DNA from: an uncultured Oscillibacter sp.
Lineage (GTDB): Bacteria > Bacillota > Clostridia > Oscillospirales > Oscillospiraceae
NCBI GenBank assembly: GCA_900551885.1
Contig: URXS01000049.1
Location: forward strand, 1 to 14,326
Direction of reading: 5' to 3'
DNA: 14,326 bases
In this document: piece after piece, positions 8,309-13,974 of the stretch
How positions within the stretch are numbered: the stretch's first letter is position 1
How the letters are laid out: every line of letters begins with the position of its first letter
Position numbers and translations under genes: made by a program
The notes under the pieces: generated by a model
What the model saw: the letters and a program-made list of their open reading frames with translations, nothing else
Told to the model about the DNA's origin: nothing
The model's database searches: none

Positions 8309-8658
8309 AAAAAATCCAGCGGTACCTCAAACTGCTGGTTGCAGTGGGGGCAGGTGAGCTGATAGTGGGGCATCTCCGACATGTTGATGCGCTGGTACAT
8401 GTCCTGGAGATAGGCCAGGTCCATGGTGAACAGGTTCTCGATGACCCGGGTGCTGACGGCACTCAATGTGCCCAGATGGGTGACCACCCGGGACAGCAGG
8501 ATGATGGTCAGATACCCCGCGTTCTGCTGGACCCGAGGGTCCCGCAGGGGCAGGATCTCATCCGCCGCTGTGGCAAGGCGCATGGTGCCCCGCTTGTGGA
8601 TCTCGCCATTGGCGTCCACATAGCCCTTGGGCAGCTCAAATTCAAATTCGGTCTGCAT
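8299..8658 (-). CDS. Tail assembly / T4-type baseplate hub assembly chaperone-like protein
   Basis: 119 residues with ATG 8658 and an AGGAGG about 10 nt upstream. It resembles the small 'phage tail assembly' proteins found next to tube genes in eCIS (T4 gp26-like family, as I recall it). The sequence starts with a beta pair, FEFELPKGYVDANGEIHKRG, then MRLATAADEILPLRDPRVQ, a hydrophobic helix YLTIILLSRVVTHLG and another helix FTMDLAYLQDMYQRIN. It ends with a lone CPHC knuckle at 103-106; the second CxxC of a zinc ribbon is missing. Two codons from the end is the slippery heptamer described separately, and a longer form may be made. Place, size and arrangement match the tail chaperone genes of contractile phages. 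The family name is moderately sure; a chaperone role is inferred. Confidence 0.75.
   Translation of the reverse strand: MQTEFEFELPKGYVDANGEIHKRGTMRLATAADEILPLRDPRVQQNAGYLTIILLSRVVTHLGTLSAVSTRVIENLFTMDLAYLQDMYQRINMSEMPHYQLTCPHCNQQFEVPLDFLLG
8308..8314 (-). promoter_or_regulatory. Candidate programmed -1 ribosomal frameshift site, T TTT TTG
   Basis: The heptamer fits X XXY YYZ exactly in the frame of the upstream gene: gaT TTT TTG, codons 116-117 of 119. A slip of one base back continues as GCT GGG CTA GAG, bypassing the TAG at 8299-8301. A Shine-Dalgarno-like GAGGT (8324-8328) lies 10 nt upstream of the heptamer, the spacing of the stimulator in E. coli dnaX. No convincing stem is seen by eye within 10 nt downstream; a weak CTGGG/CCCGG pairing is possible. 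From memory, phage P2 uses the same heptamer for E/E', and lambda G/GT is the same type of arrangement. Confidence 0.65.
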
Positions 8659-8691
8659 AAATGAAATCCTCCTGGGCCGGAATTTCCCCGG

Positions 8692-8720
8692 GGCGCACAG
8701 GCGGCAACCGCCTGTGCGCC
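8692..8720 (-). terminator. 13-bp hairpin between the tube gene and the chaperone gene (attenuator or mRNA stabiliser)
   Basis: Perfect inverted repeat GGCGCACAGGCGG / CCGCCTGTGCGCC with a 3-nt loop, 19 bp after the tube stop. No T-run follows on the minus strand (the next bases are CCGGGGAAATT), so it is not a full intrinsic terminator. A hairpin here could reduce read-through or protect the 3' end of a sheath-tube message, raising those two proteins above the baseplate genes. It lies well upstream of the chaperone gene ribosome binding site. Confidence 0.6.
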
Positions 8721-8739
8721 GTCAGGGTACGATCAGAAA

Positions 8740-9219
8740 TCAGATGTCGGAGGGGGCACCGGCTACGGAGCCGGGGATGTGCTCCAGGCCCTCGTGGCAC
8801 AGCTCCAGGGACTGGATGGCCACTTCGCCGCCCAGGCCGTTCAGGTCGGGTACGGTGTAGCCCACGGGCCAGGCGTTGATGAGCTGCCAGGCCGGGCCGG
8901 GGTTGCCGGCGTCGTCGATCAGGGTGATGGTCACGTTGTGGCGCACCATGCCGGTGGGGGGCGCGGTGTTGGTGGGGGAGACGGAGTTGAGCCACTCCAG
9001 GAAGTCACTGTCGTCCGACACGCCCCAGCGCAGGGTCACGTTGCCAAATTTGGTCAGGCCCGCCAGCTTGCGGGGGGTGTTGCGCAGGTCGTCGCCCTCG
9101 CGGTACTCCACGGCGTCGGTGGAGGCGCTCATGCCGGACACTTCGGAGAAGCCAGCCCGGCTGATCCCGTCGATCTCCACCTGGTACCGAAATACTCTGT
9201 ATGGATAATTGATGGCCAT
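8740..9219 (-). CDS. Inner tail tube protein (gp19 family, major copy)
   Basis: 159 residues. It should form the hexameric rings of the inner tube through which cargo is moved. The start YPYRVFRYQVEIDGISRAGF, then FSEVSGMSASTDAVEYREG, is a classic gp19 N-terminal strand pair. It continues with TPRKLAGLTKFGNVTLRWG, SDDSDFLEWLNSV, VTITLIDDAGNPGPAWQL, INAWPVGYTVPDLNGLGGEV and a last strand IQSLELCHEGLEH. It is the copy right after the sheath and the closest to Afp1/Pvc1-type tubes, so I take it as the main one. ATG 9219 has AGAAAGGACG upstream. It is followed by a strong hairpin that may help set its dosage. Confidence 0.94.
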   Translation of the reverse strand: MAINYPYRVFRYQVEIDGISRAGFSEVSGMSASTDAVEYREGDDLRNTPRKLAGLTKFGNVTLRWGVSDDSDFLEWLNSVSPTNTAPPTGMVRHNVTITLIDDAGNPGPAWQLINAWPVGYTVPDLNGLGGEVAIQSLELCHEGLEHIPGSVAGAPSDI

Positions 9220-9261
9220 GGTTTATTTCGTCCTTTCTGTATCAGTGTTGGAGTGCGGGGA

Positions 9262-11025
9262 TCATTCGGAGGCTGTCTTCTGGGTGATGCGGAAGATGAC
9301 GAACTCGGCGGGCTTCACCGGGGCGATGCCGATCTGGCAGATCAGGCGGCCGTTGTCGATGTCGTCCTGGGTCATGGTGGTGGGACCGCACTCCACAAAG
9401 AAGGCCTCGGAGGGGGTGGAGCCCGCCAGGGCGCCGTCCCGCCAGCAGGTGGCCAGGAAGGCCTCGATGGTGCGGGTGACCCGGCTCCACAGAGTGGCGG
9501 AATTGGGCTCGAAGACCACCCAGTTGGTGTTGGCCTTGATGGACTCTTCCACATAGATGAACAGGCGGCGGACGTTCAGGTACTTCCACAGGCCGTTGGA
9601 GCTGATGGTGCGGGCGCCCCACACCCGGATGCCCCGGCCGGTGAAGGCACGAATCAGGTTCACGCCCATGGGATTGAGGATGTCCTGCTCACCCTCGTTG
9701 TAGGCGCAGGACAGGCCCGTGCAGCCCCGGACCACCTCATTGGCGGGGGCCTTGTGGACGCCCCGCTCAATGTCGGTGCGGGCGTAGATGCCGGCCATGG
9801 CACCGGAGGGTGGGAAGTAGGCTGAGCGCTTGGAACCGGCGTCGTACATCTCCAGCCAGGGGTGGTACATGGCGGCGTAGGTGGAGTCGTACATGTCCCG
9901 GAAGTTGGCCACGTCGTTGGTCTTTTTCAGCTCCATGGGCACATCCAGAATGGCGAAGCAGCTCTTCTTGTTCTCGCAGAAGGCAATCAGGGCCGCCTGG
10001 ACCTCAGGGGCGGTGACGCCGGGAATGGCCATGATGGACACGCTGCCGTTTTCCTGGAAGGCCTGGAGGCCGGTGCGTCTGCCGGGGCCGTCGTCCTTGC
10101 CCAGGAAGGCGTCGGCGCCCACGGTGAGTACGGAGCCGTTGCTGCCGCCCTGGAGGGTGAGTACCAGTTCCCCGCTGCTGCCGCCGCACTGGGCGAAGGG
10201 CACGATGGAGACCGCCTTGGGTGCGGGGGCGGGGATGTCCTTGCCGTCTTTGTCCTTCTCCTTGGCGGGGGCGGGCGCTGCCTTGGCCGGCACCACCTCC
10301 ACGGAGATCAGGTCGGACTTGGCCGTCTTGACGCACACATTGTTCAGGGCGTCGGGCTTCAGGGAGACGTTTTCGTAGGTCTCCACGCTCTCGCCCAGGC
10401 GGGCGGTGAGGGTGATCTCGCAGGTCTTGATGTACTTGGCGGTGCCCACCTTGGCGTCGGCCACGTCCAGAGCGCAGGGGGCGTCCAAGGTGACCACCTT
10501 GTCCAGCACGCTCTTGATCGTGGCGTGGGCGGTGGTCTTGCCGTCAAAGAGCTCCACCACGTCGCCGGGATTGAAGCCGTCGGCATTCTTCAGTGTCAGG
10601 TCGGCGCCGCTGGCCGCCAGGACCTGGGTCTTGGCCTTGGAGGCGGGAGCAATGGTCACCCGCAGATCTTCGGCCCAGGCACCGGGGTTGGCGGCGGTGA
10701 TTTTCAGAACACCGGTGGTGACGCTGCCGGCTTTGGCATCGGCGGGTACCGCCCGCATGATATAGGCCCGGGCACCGCCGTTGGCGAAGAACTGCTCCAC
10801 TGCGTAGGGAAGAAAGCGGTTATTGCCGTAAGCTGCGTCACTGAGGTACCCGCCGTACATCCGCTTGTAGTCGGAAAAGCTGGTGACAAGCTGGGGCTGC
10901 CCGATGACCGGGCCCCGCTCCGCAAGGCCCACGAAGCCCGCGGTGCTGGTGCTGACGCCCTGCATGGGTGTTGCGCCGGAATCGTACTCCTCCACGTAAA
11001 CACCCGGGGATAGATACTCTGCCAT
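9262..11025 (-). CDS. Contractile tail sheath protein
   Basis: 587 residues. It forms the outer contractile cylinder. The N-terminus is typical: YLSPGVYVEEYDSGATPMQG, STSTAGFVGLAERGPVIGQP and LVTSFSDYKRMYGGY, then FFANGGARAYIMRAV. The C-terminal handshake and core domain includes MAGIYARTDIERGVHKAPAN, LNPMGVNLIRAFTGRGIRVW, GARTISSNGLWKYLNVRRL and the end ICQIGIAPVKPAEFVIFRI. Residues about 105-275 are an inserted, probably outward-facing domain. Inside it, residues 245-270 form a Lys/Ala/Pro/Asp linker (KEKDKDGKDIPAPAPK) of the kind seen in exposed loops. No Shine-Dalgarno lies at the usual distance from ATG 11025; see the leader hairpin entry. It is 42 bp before the tube gene. Confidence 0.95.
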   Translation of the reverse strand: MAEYLSPGVYVEEYDSGATPMQGVSTSTAGFVGLAERGPVIGQPQLVTSFSDYKRMYGGYLSDAAYGNNRFLPYAVEQFFANGGARAYIMRAVPADAKAGSVTTGVLKITAANPGAWAEDLRVTIAPASKAKTQVLAASGADLTLKNADGFNPGDVVELFDGKTTAHATIKSVLDKVVTLDAPCALDVADAKVGTAKYIKTCEITLTARLGESVETYENVSLKPDALNNVCVKTAKSDLISVEVVPAKAAPAPAKEKDKDGKDIPAPAPKAVSIVPFAQCGGSSGELVLTLQGGSNGSVLTVGADAFLGKDDGPGRRTGLQAFQENGSVSIMAIPGVTAPEVQAALIAFCENKKSCFAILDVPMELKKTNDVANFRDMYDSTYAAMYHPWLEMYDAGSKRSAYFPPSGAMAGIYARTDIERGVHKAPANEVVRGCTGLSCAYNEGEQDILNPMGVNLIRAFTGRGIRVWGARTISSNGLWKYLNVRRLFIYVEESIKANTNWVVFEPNSATLWSRVTRTIEAFLATCWRDGALAGSTPSEAFFVECGPTTMTQDDIDNGRLICQIGIAPVKPAEFVIFRITQKTASE

Positions 11026-11083
11026 GCTGTTGCTTCACGCCGCGTATCATGGCTGGGGGCCGGGCGTGAAGCGCCCCTCCTTT
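11026..11083 (-). promoter_or_regulatory. Sheath leader: distant Shine-Dalgarno bridged by a 10-bp hairpin
   Basis: The strong Shine-Dalgarno AAAGGAGGGG (11074-11083) is 50 nt from the sheath ATG, too far to work directly. Between them GCTTCACGCC (11063-11072) and GGCGTGAAGC (11032-11041) pair perfectly over 10 bp around a 21-nt loop. If the hairpin forms, only 3 nt plus 6 nt remain between the GGAGG core and ATG, close to the ideal spacing. A competing 5-bp stem GGGCG/CGCCC (11072-11076 with 11062-11066) would instead cover part of the Shine-Dalgarno. The inverted repeat could alternatively be a protein-binding site. Confidence 0.5.
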
Positions 11084-11145
11084 CTGTGATGAAATATGGA
11101 CTGCTGATGTATTTCTCCAAAACCCCAGCCAGCCGGGATTCGGAT

Positions 11146-11571
11146 TCAGGGGTGTGAGGCGAGGCCCTGGGCCTCGGACGCCAGATGCTCCCACCAGTGG
11201 GAGATAGCGGCGGCATTGTACTCCAGCGCAGCGGCAATGCGCGATTGCGCCTCAAAACGCTCGGTGAGCTGTGCGCTGGTCCGGAAGACGAATTGATGGT
11301 CCTGAAGAAAGAAGCTGCCGTGGATCACCCGGCGGTTGAGCTGGCCGCACAGGGCCAGACCGCGGGCCAGGTCCTCCACCGGTGTGGGGTGGATGCCGTA
11401 TATCAGCACCAGGCTTCCCTGACAGCGGCAGACCGTCTGCCAGGTGCATCCGCTGCTGGCGAAACGAAACTGAAACTGGTCTCCCTGGCGGATAAAGTCC
11501 ACACCGCTGCGCTCCAGCAGGGCCGCCAGCTCCGCACTGCCGTCCGGCGGGAGATCGAAGGGGTGTTCCAT
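11146..11571 (-). CDS. YbjN / type III chaperone-like small protein of the eCIS operon
   Basis: 141 residues. A helix (AELAALLERSGVDFI) is followed by an antiparallel sheet (DQFQFRFASSGCTWQTVCRC, SLVLIYGIHP), a helix with DLARGLALCGQLNRR, two more strands (GSFFLQDHQFVFRTSAQL) and a long C-terminal helix ending WWEHL. This order is that of the YbjN / CesT-like chaperone fold. No exact family is claimed. In an injection system such a protein could hold cargo or a tail subunit, which is inference only. ATG 11571 has GAGGAGG upstream at a good distance; the gene starts 13 bp after the previous stop. The 120 bp after it up to the sheath hold the sheath leader. Confidence 0.7.
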   Translation of the reverse strand: MEHPFDLPPDGSAELAALLERSGVDFIRQGDQFQFRFASSGCTWQTVCRCQGSLVLIYGIHPTPVEDLARGLALCGQLNRRVIHGSFFLQDHQFVFRTSAQLTERFEAQSRIAAALEYNAAAISHWWEHLASEAQGLASHP

Positions 11572-11584
11572 AGGTCTCGCCTCC

Positions 11585-11968
11585 TCAATATGCCAGTCCT
11601 GCCGGGTCGAAGGCCCTGCCGCCGTGTGATTCCGCCGTCAGACCGGGAGGCTCCGCGGTGTGGACTGAAGGGCTTTCCGGCACGGAGAAGGGGACTGTGT
11701 CCACCGGCGCGGGCAGAGAAAATGGAACTTCTTCCAGAGGGATGGCCTGCTGCTCCAGCAGCGACGCCATGCCCTGGTTGCCCACCAGAGCGGCCAGCTC
11801 CTCCAGCCGCTGGGGGGGCAGTTCCAGCAGGGAGACACCCTCCAGCAAAGCCTGGGCTGTCAGGCCCGGTTCGGCCAGACGTTCCCGTTCAGGTGTCTGG
11901 TGTTCTGTTTCCCTCTGAGTCGGTTTCTCCGCCCTCTGGCGGTCCCTGCCCTGGGTCTGTTGCTCCAT
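11585..11968 (-). CDS. Small disordered eCIS-operon protein with a GNQ motif
   Basis: 127 residues from ATG 11968, chosen because GGAAGGAGGTGG lies just upstream (GGAGG core at 11980-11984). The first 35 residues are Gln/Arg/Glu/Thr-rich. Residues about 37-80 hold two short helices, including LEELAALVGNQGMASLLEQQ. The rest is Pro/Ser/Val-rich. The helix resembles the 'GN-x-A-V-x-x-LL' motif near the start of many DUF4157 and other eCIS-linked proteins; the likeness is partial (GNQGMASLL). I do not recognise a family. The 5' end overlaps the previous gene by 80 bp in another frame. It could be a cargo, an adaptor or a structural accessory. Confidence 0.7.
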   Translation of the reverse strand: MEQQTQGRDRQRAEKPTQRETEHQTPERERLAEPGLTAQALLEGVSLLELPPQRLEELAALVGNQGMASLLEQQAIPLEEVPFSLPAPVDTVPFSVPESPSVHTAEPPGLTAESHGGRAFDPAGLAY

Positions 11969-12938
11969 CGCCCTGACCACCTCCTTCCTCCGGAGGCGGC
12001 TCCTCCGCTCCCGTGGCCTCCCGCAGGGCCTGGTCCAGAGAGACGGAAAAGCCGGGGGCCTCAAAAACCTCCAGGGCCTCGGTGGCCCGGTCGGAGAGAA
12101 AGCGGAGCTTATTTATGAATTCCTGCTTCATCTGGGCCTTCTTGCCGATCATCGCTTCCATTCGGGCGATGGCGTTTTGCAAAGCGGCTGTTTCCTGGGG
12201 ATTTCCCGTTCCCCGCAGTTGCTGCCGGTATTGCTCCAGCAGCTCCCGTTCCCGGCTGTCGTCCAGGAAGGGGTACATGGTGCGCAGGGTATCCGCCCCG
12301 GTCTGGCCCATCTCGCTTTTGCCCAGAGCCAGGTCCCGCAGATCCTCCACCGTGCGCCGGGCGTCCCGCAGGGTATCCACCACCAAGCCCACTGCACTGT
12401 CCGTGAAGCCCCGGTTAAAAATCACCTTATCCGGGCTGTGACCTGGCACATTGCGTATGGGTGAGGCCTTTTCAAAGAGCTTTCTCTGCTGCCATTTGTC
12501 CGGCTGGGACTGGCCTACCGTTTTTTTCAGACAGGAAAAAAGCATCATCTGCCCTGTACCCTGGAGCACTGCTCCGGAGAGGGTGCCCCGCTGAAAAGCA
12601 GTTTCGGAAAAACGGCGGAGCAGGTCCTGGTTTTCAGGCCGGTCCCGCTCATAGAAGGAGCGGGCCGAGGCGGAGTCAGGCATCTCCTCCTGCTGTTGGG
12701 GTGTCTCTCCTTCCGAGGACTGCTCCTGCAGCTTCTCCTCTGGATCAAGCTGGGCTGCGTGACGGCGGCCCATAGCGTCAAAGGTCTGCTGGAAGGATTC
12801 CGTCACGTGGTACAGCGGGTCCCGATTCTGAAAGGCTTCCGTTCCGGCGGCCCAGGCCATCTGACGGCGAAGCCCCTGCTCCAGATCCTTGGGCTCTGGG
12901 CCTGCGGCCTTTCGCCGCCTGATCTGTGTTCGCTCCAT
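11889..12938 (-). CDS. Helical eCIS-operon protein of unknown function
   Basis: 349 residues from ATG 12938, which overlaps the previous stop as TGATG; a TTG three bases earlier is less likely. I do not recognise a family. The N-terminus is basic (RTQIRRRKAAG). Residues about 60-90 are Gln/Glu-rich. Residues about 100-310 are helical, with LLRRFSETAFQRGTLSGAVL, AVGLVVDTLRDARRTVEDLR and, near the end, QEFINKLRFLSDRATEALEV. The last 40 residues are acidic and Pro/Gly-rich. No signal peptide or membrane segment is seen. Its place at the head of the operon, before the sheath, would suit an assembly or regulatory factor or a cargo, but nothing in the sequence decides this. Confidence 0.75.
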   Translation of the reverse strand: MERTQIRRRKAAGPEPKDLEQGLRRQMAWAAGTEAFQNRDPLYHVTESFQQTFDAMGRRHAAQLDPEEKLQEQSSEGETPQQQEEMPDSASARSFYERDRPENQDLLRRFSETAFQRGTLSGAVLQGTGQMMLFSCLKKTVGQSQPDKWQQRKLFEKASPIRNVPGHSPDKVIFNRGFTDSAVGLVVDTLRDARRTVEDLRDLALGKSEMGQTGADTLRTMYPFLDDSRERELLEQYRQQLRGTGNPQETAALQNAIARMEAMIGKKAQMKQEFINKLRFLSDRATEALEVFEAPGFSVSLDQALREATGAEEPPPEEGGGQGDGATDPGQGPPEGGETDSEGNRTPDT

Positions 12939-13300
12939 CAAAGCCGCCCCCTCAGCGCCAGGTTCATGCTTCGGACAATATGCCGGAATTCCACCGGGCG
13001 GAGAATAAAGTCGGTGCAGTGGAGCCGCATTCCCCGCACGGCGAACTCCTGGGTGTCGTCCACCAGGATGATCTTGCAGTCCGGGTCCCGCTCCCGCAGT
13101 TGCCGGGCCAGATAGAATCCCGTACTGCCGCCGGAGCAGAGATACACGATGGCGAAGCGCCCTTCATGGGCGGAGAAGGCGGCGGATGAGGGAAAGCAGT
13201 TCAAAACGGCCGGCACATGGTAGAGCCGGCAATACTGCTCGATCCAGCCGCGCATTTGCTCTGCCGCAGCCGCGCTGTTTTCACAAACGGCGATGTTCAC
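12938..13300 (-). CDS. Stand-alone degenerate receiver domain (LytTR-type response regulator-like)
   Basis: 120 residues: one receiver fold and no output domain. Strand 1 is NIAVCEN; the central strand is FAIVYLC; then GFYLARQLRERDPDCKIILV; the end is LHCTDFILRPVEFRHIVRSM, as in LytTR-family regulators. Key residues are changed: the acidic pair is E7-N8, the phospho-acceptor Asp position is C55, the Thr/Ser switch position is D81 and the invariant Lys is R101. It therefore probably cannot be phosphorylated in the normal way and may bind partners. GTG 13300 has GGAGGTGG close upstream. It is the first gene after the promoter. The stop is coupled to the next ATG. Confidence 0.82.
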   Translation of the reverse strand: MNIAVCENSAAAAEQMRGWIEQYCRLYHVPAVLNCFPSSAAFSAHEGRFAIVYLCSGGSTGFYLARQLRERDPDCKIILVDDTQEFAVRGMRLHCTDFILRPVEFRHIVRSMNLALRGRL

Positions 13301-13528
13301 GCTCCACCTCCGCCCTCTCTCACCATCCTGTAGCCATTTTATTGGAGAGAATTTTCCGCTTCAACGATTCTGACACGAACGGTTTTTTATGGGTGCAAAA
13401 TGCAGCGCCTCCGGCAACCGGAGCTTCCTGTCCGCTTCCGGGGCAGAGGCGGTATTGTATCTGAGCGCACATGCTGCATGGAGGGGAGAGGCGGCTGCCT
13501 TTGGCTTGCTCAGTGGCAGGTAAAAAAG
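13301..13528. other. Intergenic control region upstream of the operon
   Basis: No convincing gene is seen. Besides the promoter there is a small inverted repeat CTCCGG-CAA-CCGGAG (13409-13423) about 45 bp upstream of the -35 box, which might be an operator or just part of an old terminator. Short open frames on both strands lack ribosome binding sites and family likeness. Confidence 0.5.
13336..13364 (-). promoter_or_regulatory. Sigma-A-like promoter of the eCIS operon
   Basis: On the minus strand TTGAAG (13359-13364) and TAAAAT (13336-13341) are separated by exactly 17 bp. The -10 box matches the consensus at 5 of 6 and the -35 box at 4 of 6. A start near 13329 would leave a leader of about 29 nt with GGAGGTGG before the GTG at 13300. 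It is the only good promoter seen upstream of the operon. Start-site mapping is not available. Confidence 0.7.
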
Positions 13529-13557
13529 AAAACGACACGCTAAAGCGTGTCGTTTTT
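13529..13557. terminator. Bidirectional intrinsic terminator
   Basis: Perfect 12-bp stem AAAACGACACGC / GCGTGTCGTTTT with a 4-nt loop TAAA. T-rich tails occur on both sides: TTTTT on the plus strand and TTTTCTTTTTT on the minus strand. It insulates the operon promoter from transcription entering from the right. Confidence 0.88.
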
Positions 13558-13704
13558 CATCGAAAAATGCGGACATAGGCAGGGGCTCCCGCACAGCGGG
13601 GCGGTGCGTTTACGTAGCACAAGTGTTTTGGCCGATGGCCCAGAATCTTGGCGCAGAGGCAATTCATTTGCCCTGAACATCGAAATTTCCTCCGGTAATC
13701 AAAA
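13558..13704. other. Gene-free stretch between two terminators
   Basis: No gene, RNA or repeat is seen. Long open frames here on both strands run straight through the tRNA fragment and the hairpins, and are rejected as artefacts. Confidence 0.5.
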
Positions 13705-13734
13705 AAATAACCACACCTTTTGGTGTGGTTATTT
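13705..13734 (-). terminator. Intrinsic terminator behind the tRNA fragment
   Basis: 13-bp stem AAATAACCACACC / GGTGTGGTTATTT with a 4-nt loop, followed on the minus strand by a T-run formed by the A-run at 13701-13707. It starts three bases after the encoded CCA of the tRNA fragment, as expected for a native tRNA terminator. Confidence 0.85.
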
Positions 13735-13737
13735 CCG

Positions 13738-13782
13738 TGGTGGACTCGAAGGGATTCGAACCCTCGACCTCTCGGATGCGAA
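13738..13782 (-). other. 3' fragment of a tRNA gene (anticodon loop to CCA), attachment-site-like
   Basis: On the minus strand the 3' part of a tRNA reads in order: anticodon loop TTCGCAT, anticodon-stem 3' strand CCGAG, variable loop AGGTC, T-stem GAGGG, T-loop TTCGAAT, CCCTT, acceptor strand CGAGTCC, A73 and encoded CCA. The loop would give anticodon CGC; with T70 and A73 this fits tRNA-Ala, though the identity is uncertain. The 5' strand of the anticodon stem and everything before it are absent: the next bases cannot pair with CCGAG and no D-arm follows. Loss of identity exactly at the anticodon loop is typical of a tyrosine-recombinase attachment site, where the far end keeps an intact tRNA. 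Confidence 0.75.
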
Positions 13783-13879
13783 CAAGCCCCGGAAACTTTT
13801 TTCAATCATTTCGGGCCATTTTTGGTTGTTTCCGCTCCGCTCCACTTCATCTTTAGGCCTCTTTGACCATGCTGTTTCC

Positions 13880-13916
13880 ATGTGGTCCGGGACGGTGTGT
13901 GGTAGGTTGTGTGGTC
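13880..13916. repeat. TGTGGT direct repeats near the attachment-like site
   Basis: TGTGGT occurs at 13881, 13898 and 13910; the last two lie in TGTGTGGT copies 12 bp apart. Short direct repeats about 100-130 bp from a tRNA attachment core are the usual form of integrase arm-binding sites, but no integrase is in view, so this is only suggestive. Confidence 0.4.
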
Positions 13917-13918
13917 AG

Positions 13919-13974
13919 AAACGCTCCCCAGCCCTTGCTGACGTCTTTCGCCGACAGGGACGGGGAGCGTTTTT
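13919..13974 (+). terminator. Terminator-like hairpin
   Basis: Stem AAACGCTCCCC (13919-13929) with GGGGAGCGTTT (13962-13972), extended by CCCT/AGGG inside, and a TTTTT tail on the plus strand. No plus-strand gene ends here, so its source may be a lost or small transcript. Confidence 0.55.

Noticed and set aside
8088..8462. Minus-strand open frame in the third phase over the frameshift region
   Set aside because: Arg/Pro/Gly-rich with no likeness to proteins, while the -1 frame has a sensible composition and joins the DUF6760-like domain.
8779..9825. Plus-strand open frame of 348 codons across tube and sheath
   Set aside because: Antisense to two clear structural genes, Gly/Ala/His-rich, with no Shine-Dalgarno or domain.
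9862..11013. Plus-strand open frame of 383 codons
   Set aside because: Exact antisense shadow of the sheath gene; it is long only because of high GC3.
1..13300. A complete prophage
   Set aside because: Only tail-type genes are seen; the operon starts with regulator-like and unknown genes, and no capsid, portal, terminase, lysis or integrase gene is present in the window.
13186..13538. Small ORFs on both strands in the region upstream of the operon
   Set aside because: One overlaps the receiver gene start and the promoter, the other starts inside the terminator stem; neither has a ribosome binding site.
13738..13860. A complete tRNA gene
   Set aside because: No matching 5' acceptor strand, D-arm or 5' anticodon stem is found next to the 3' half.
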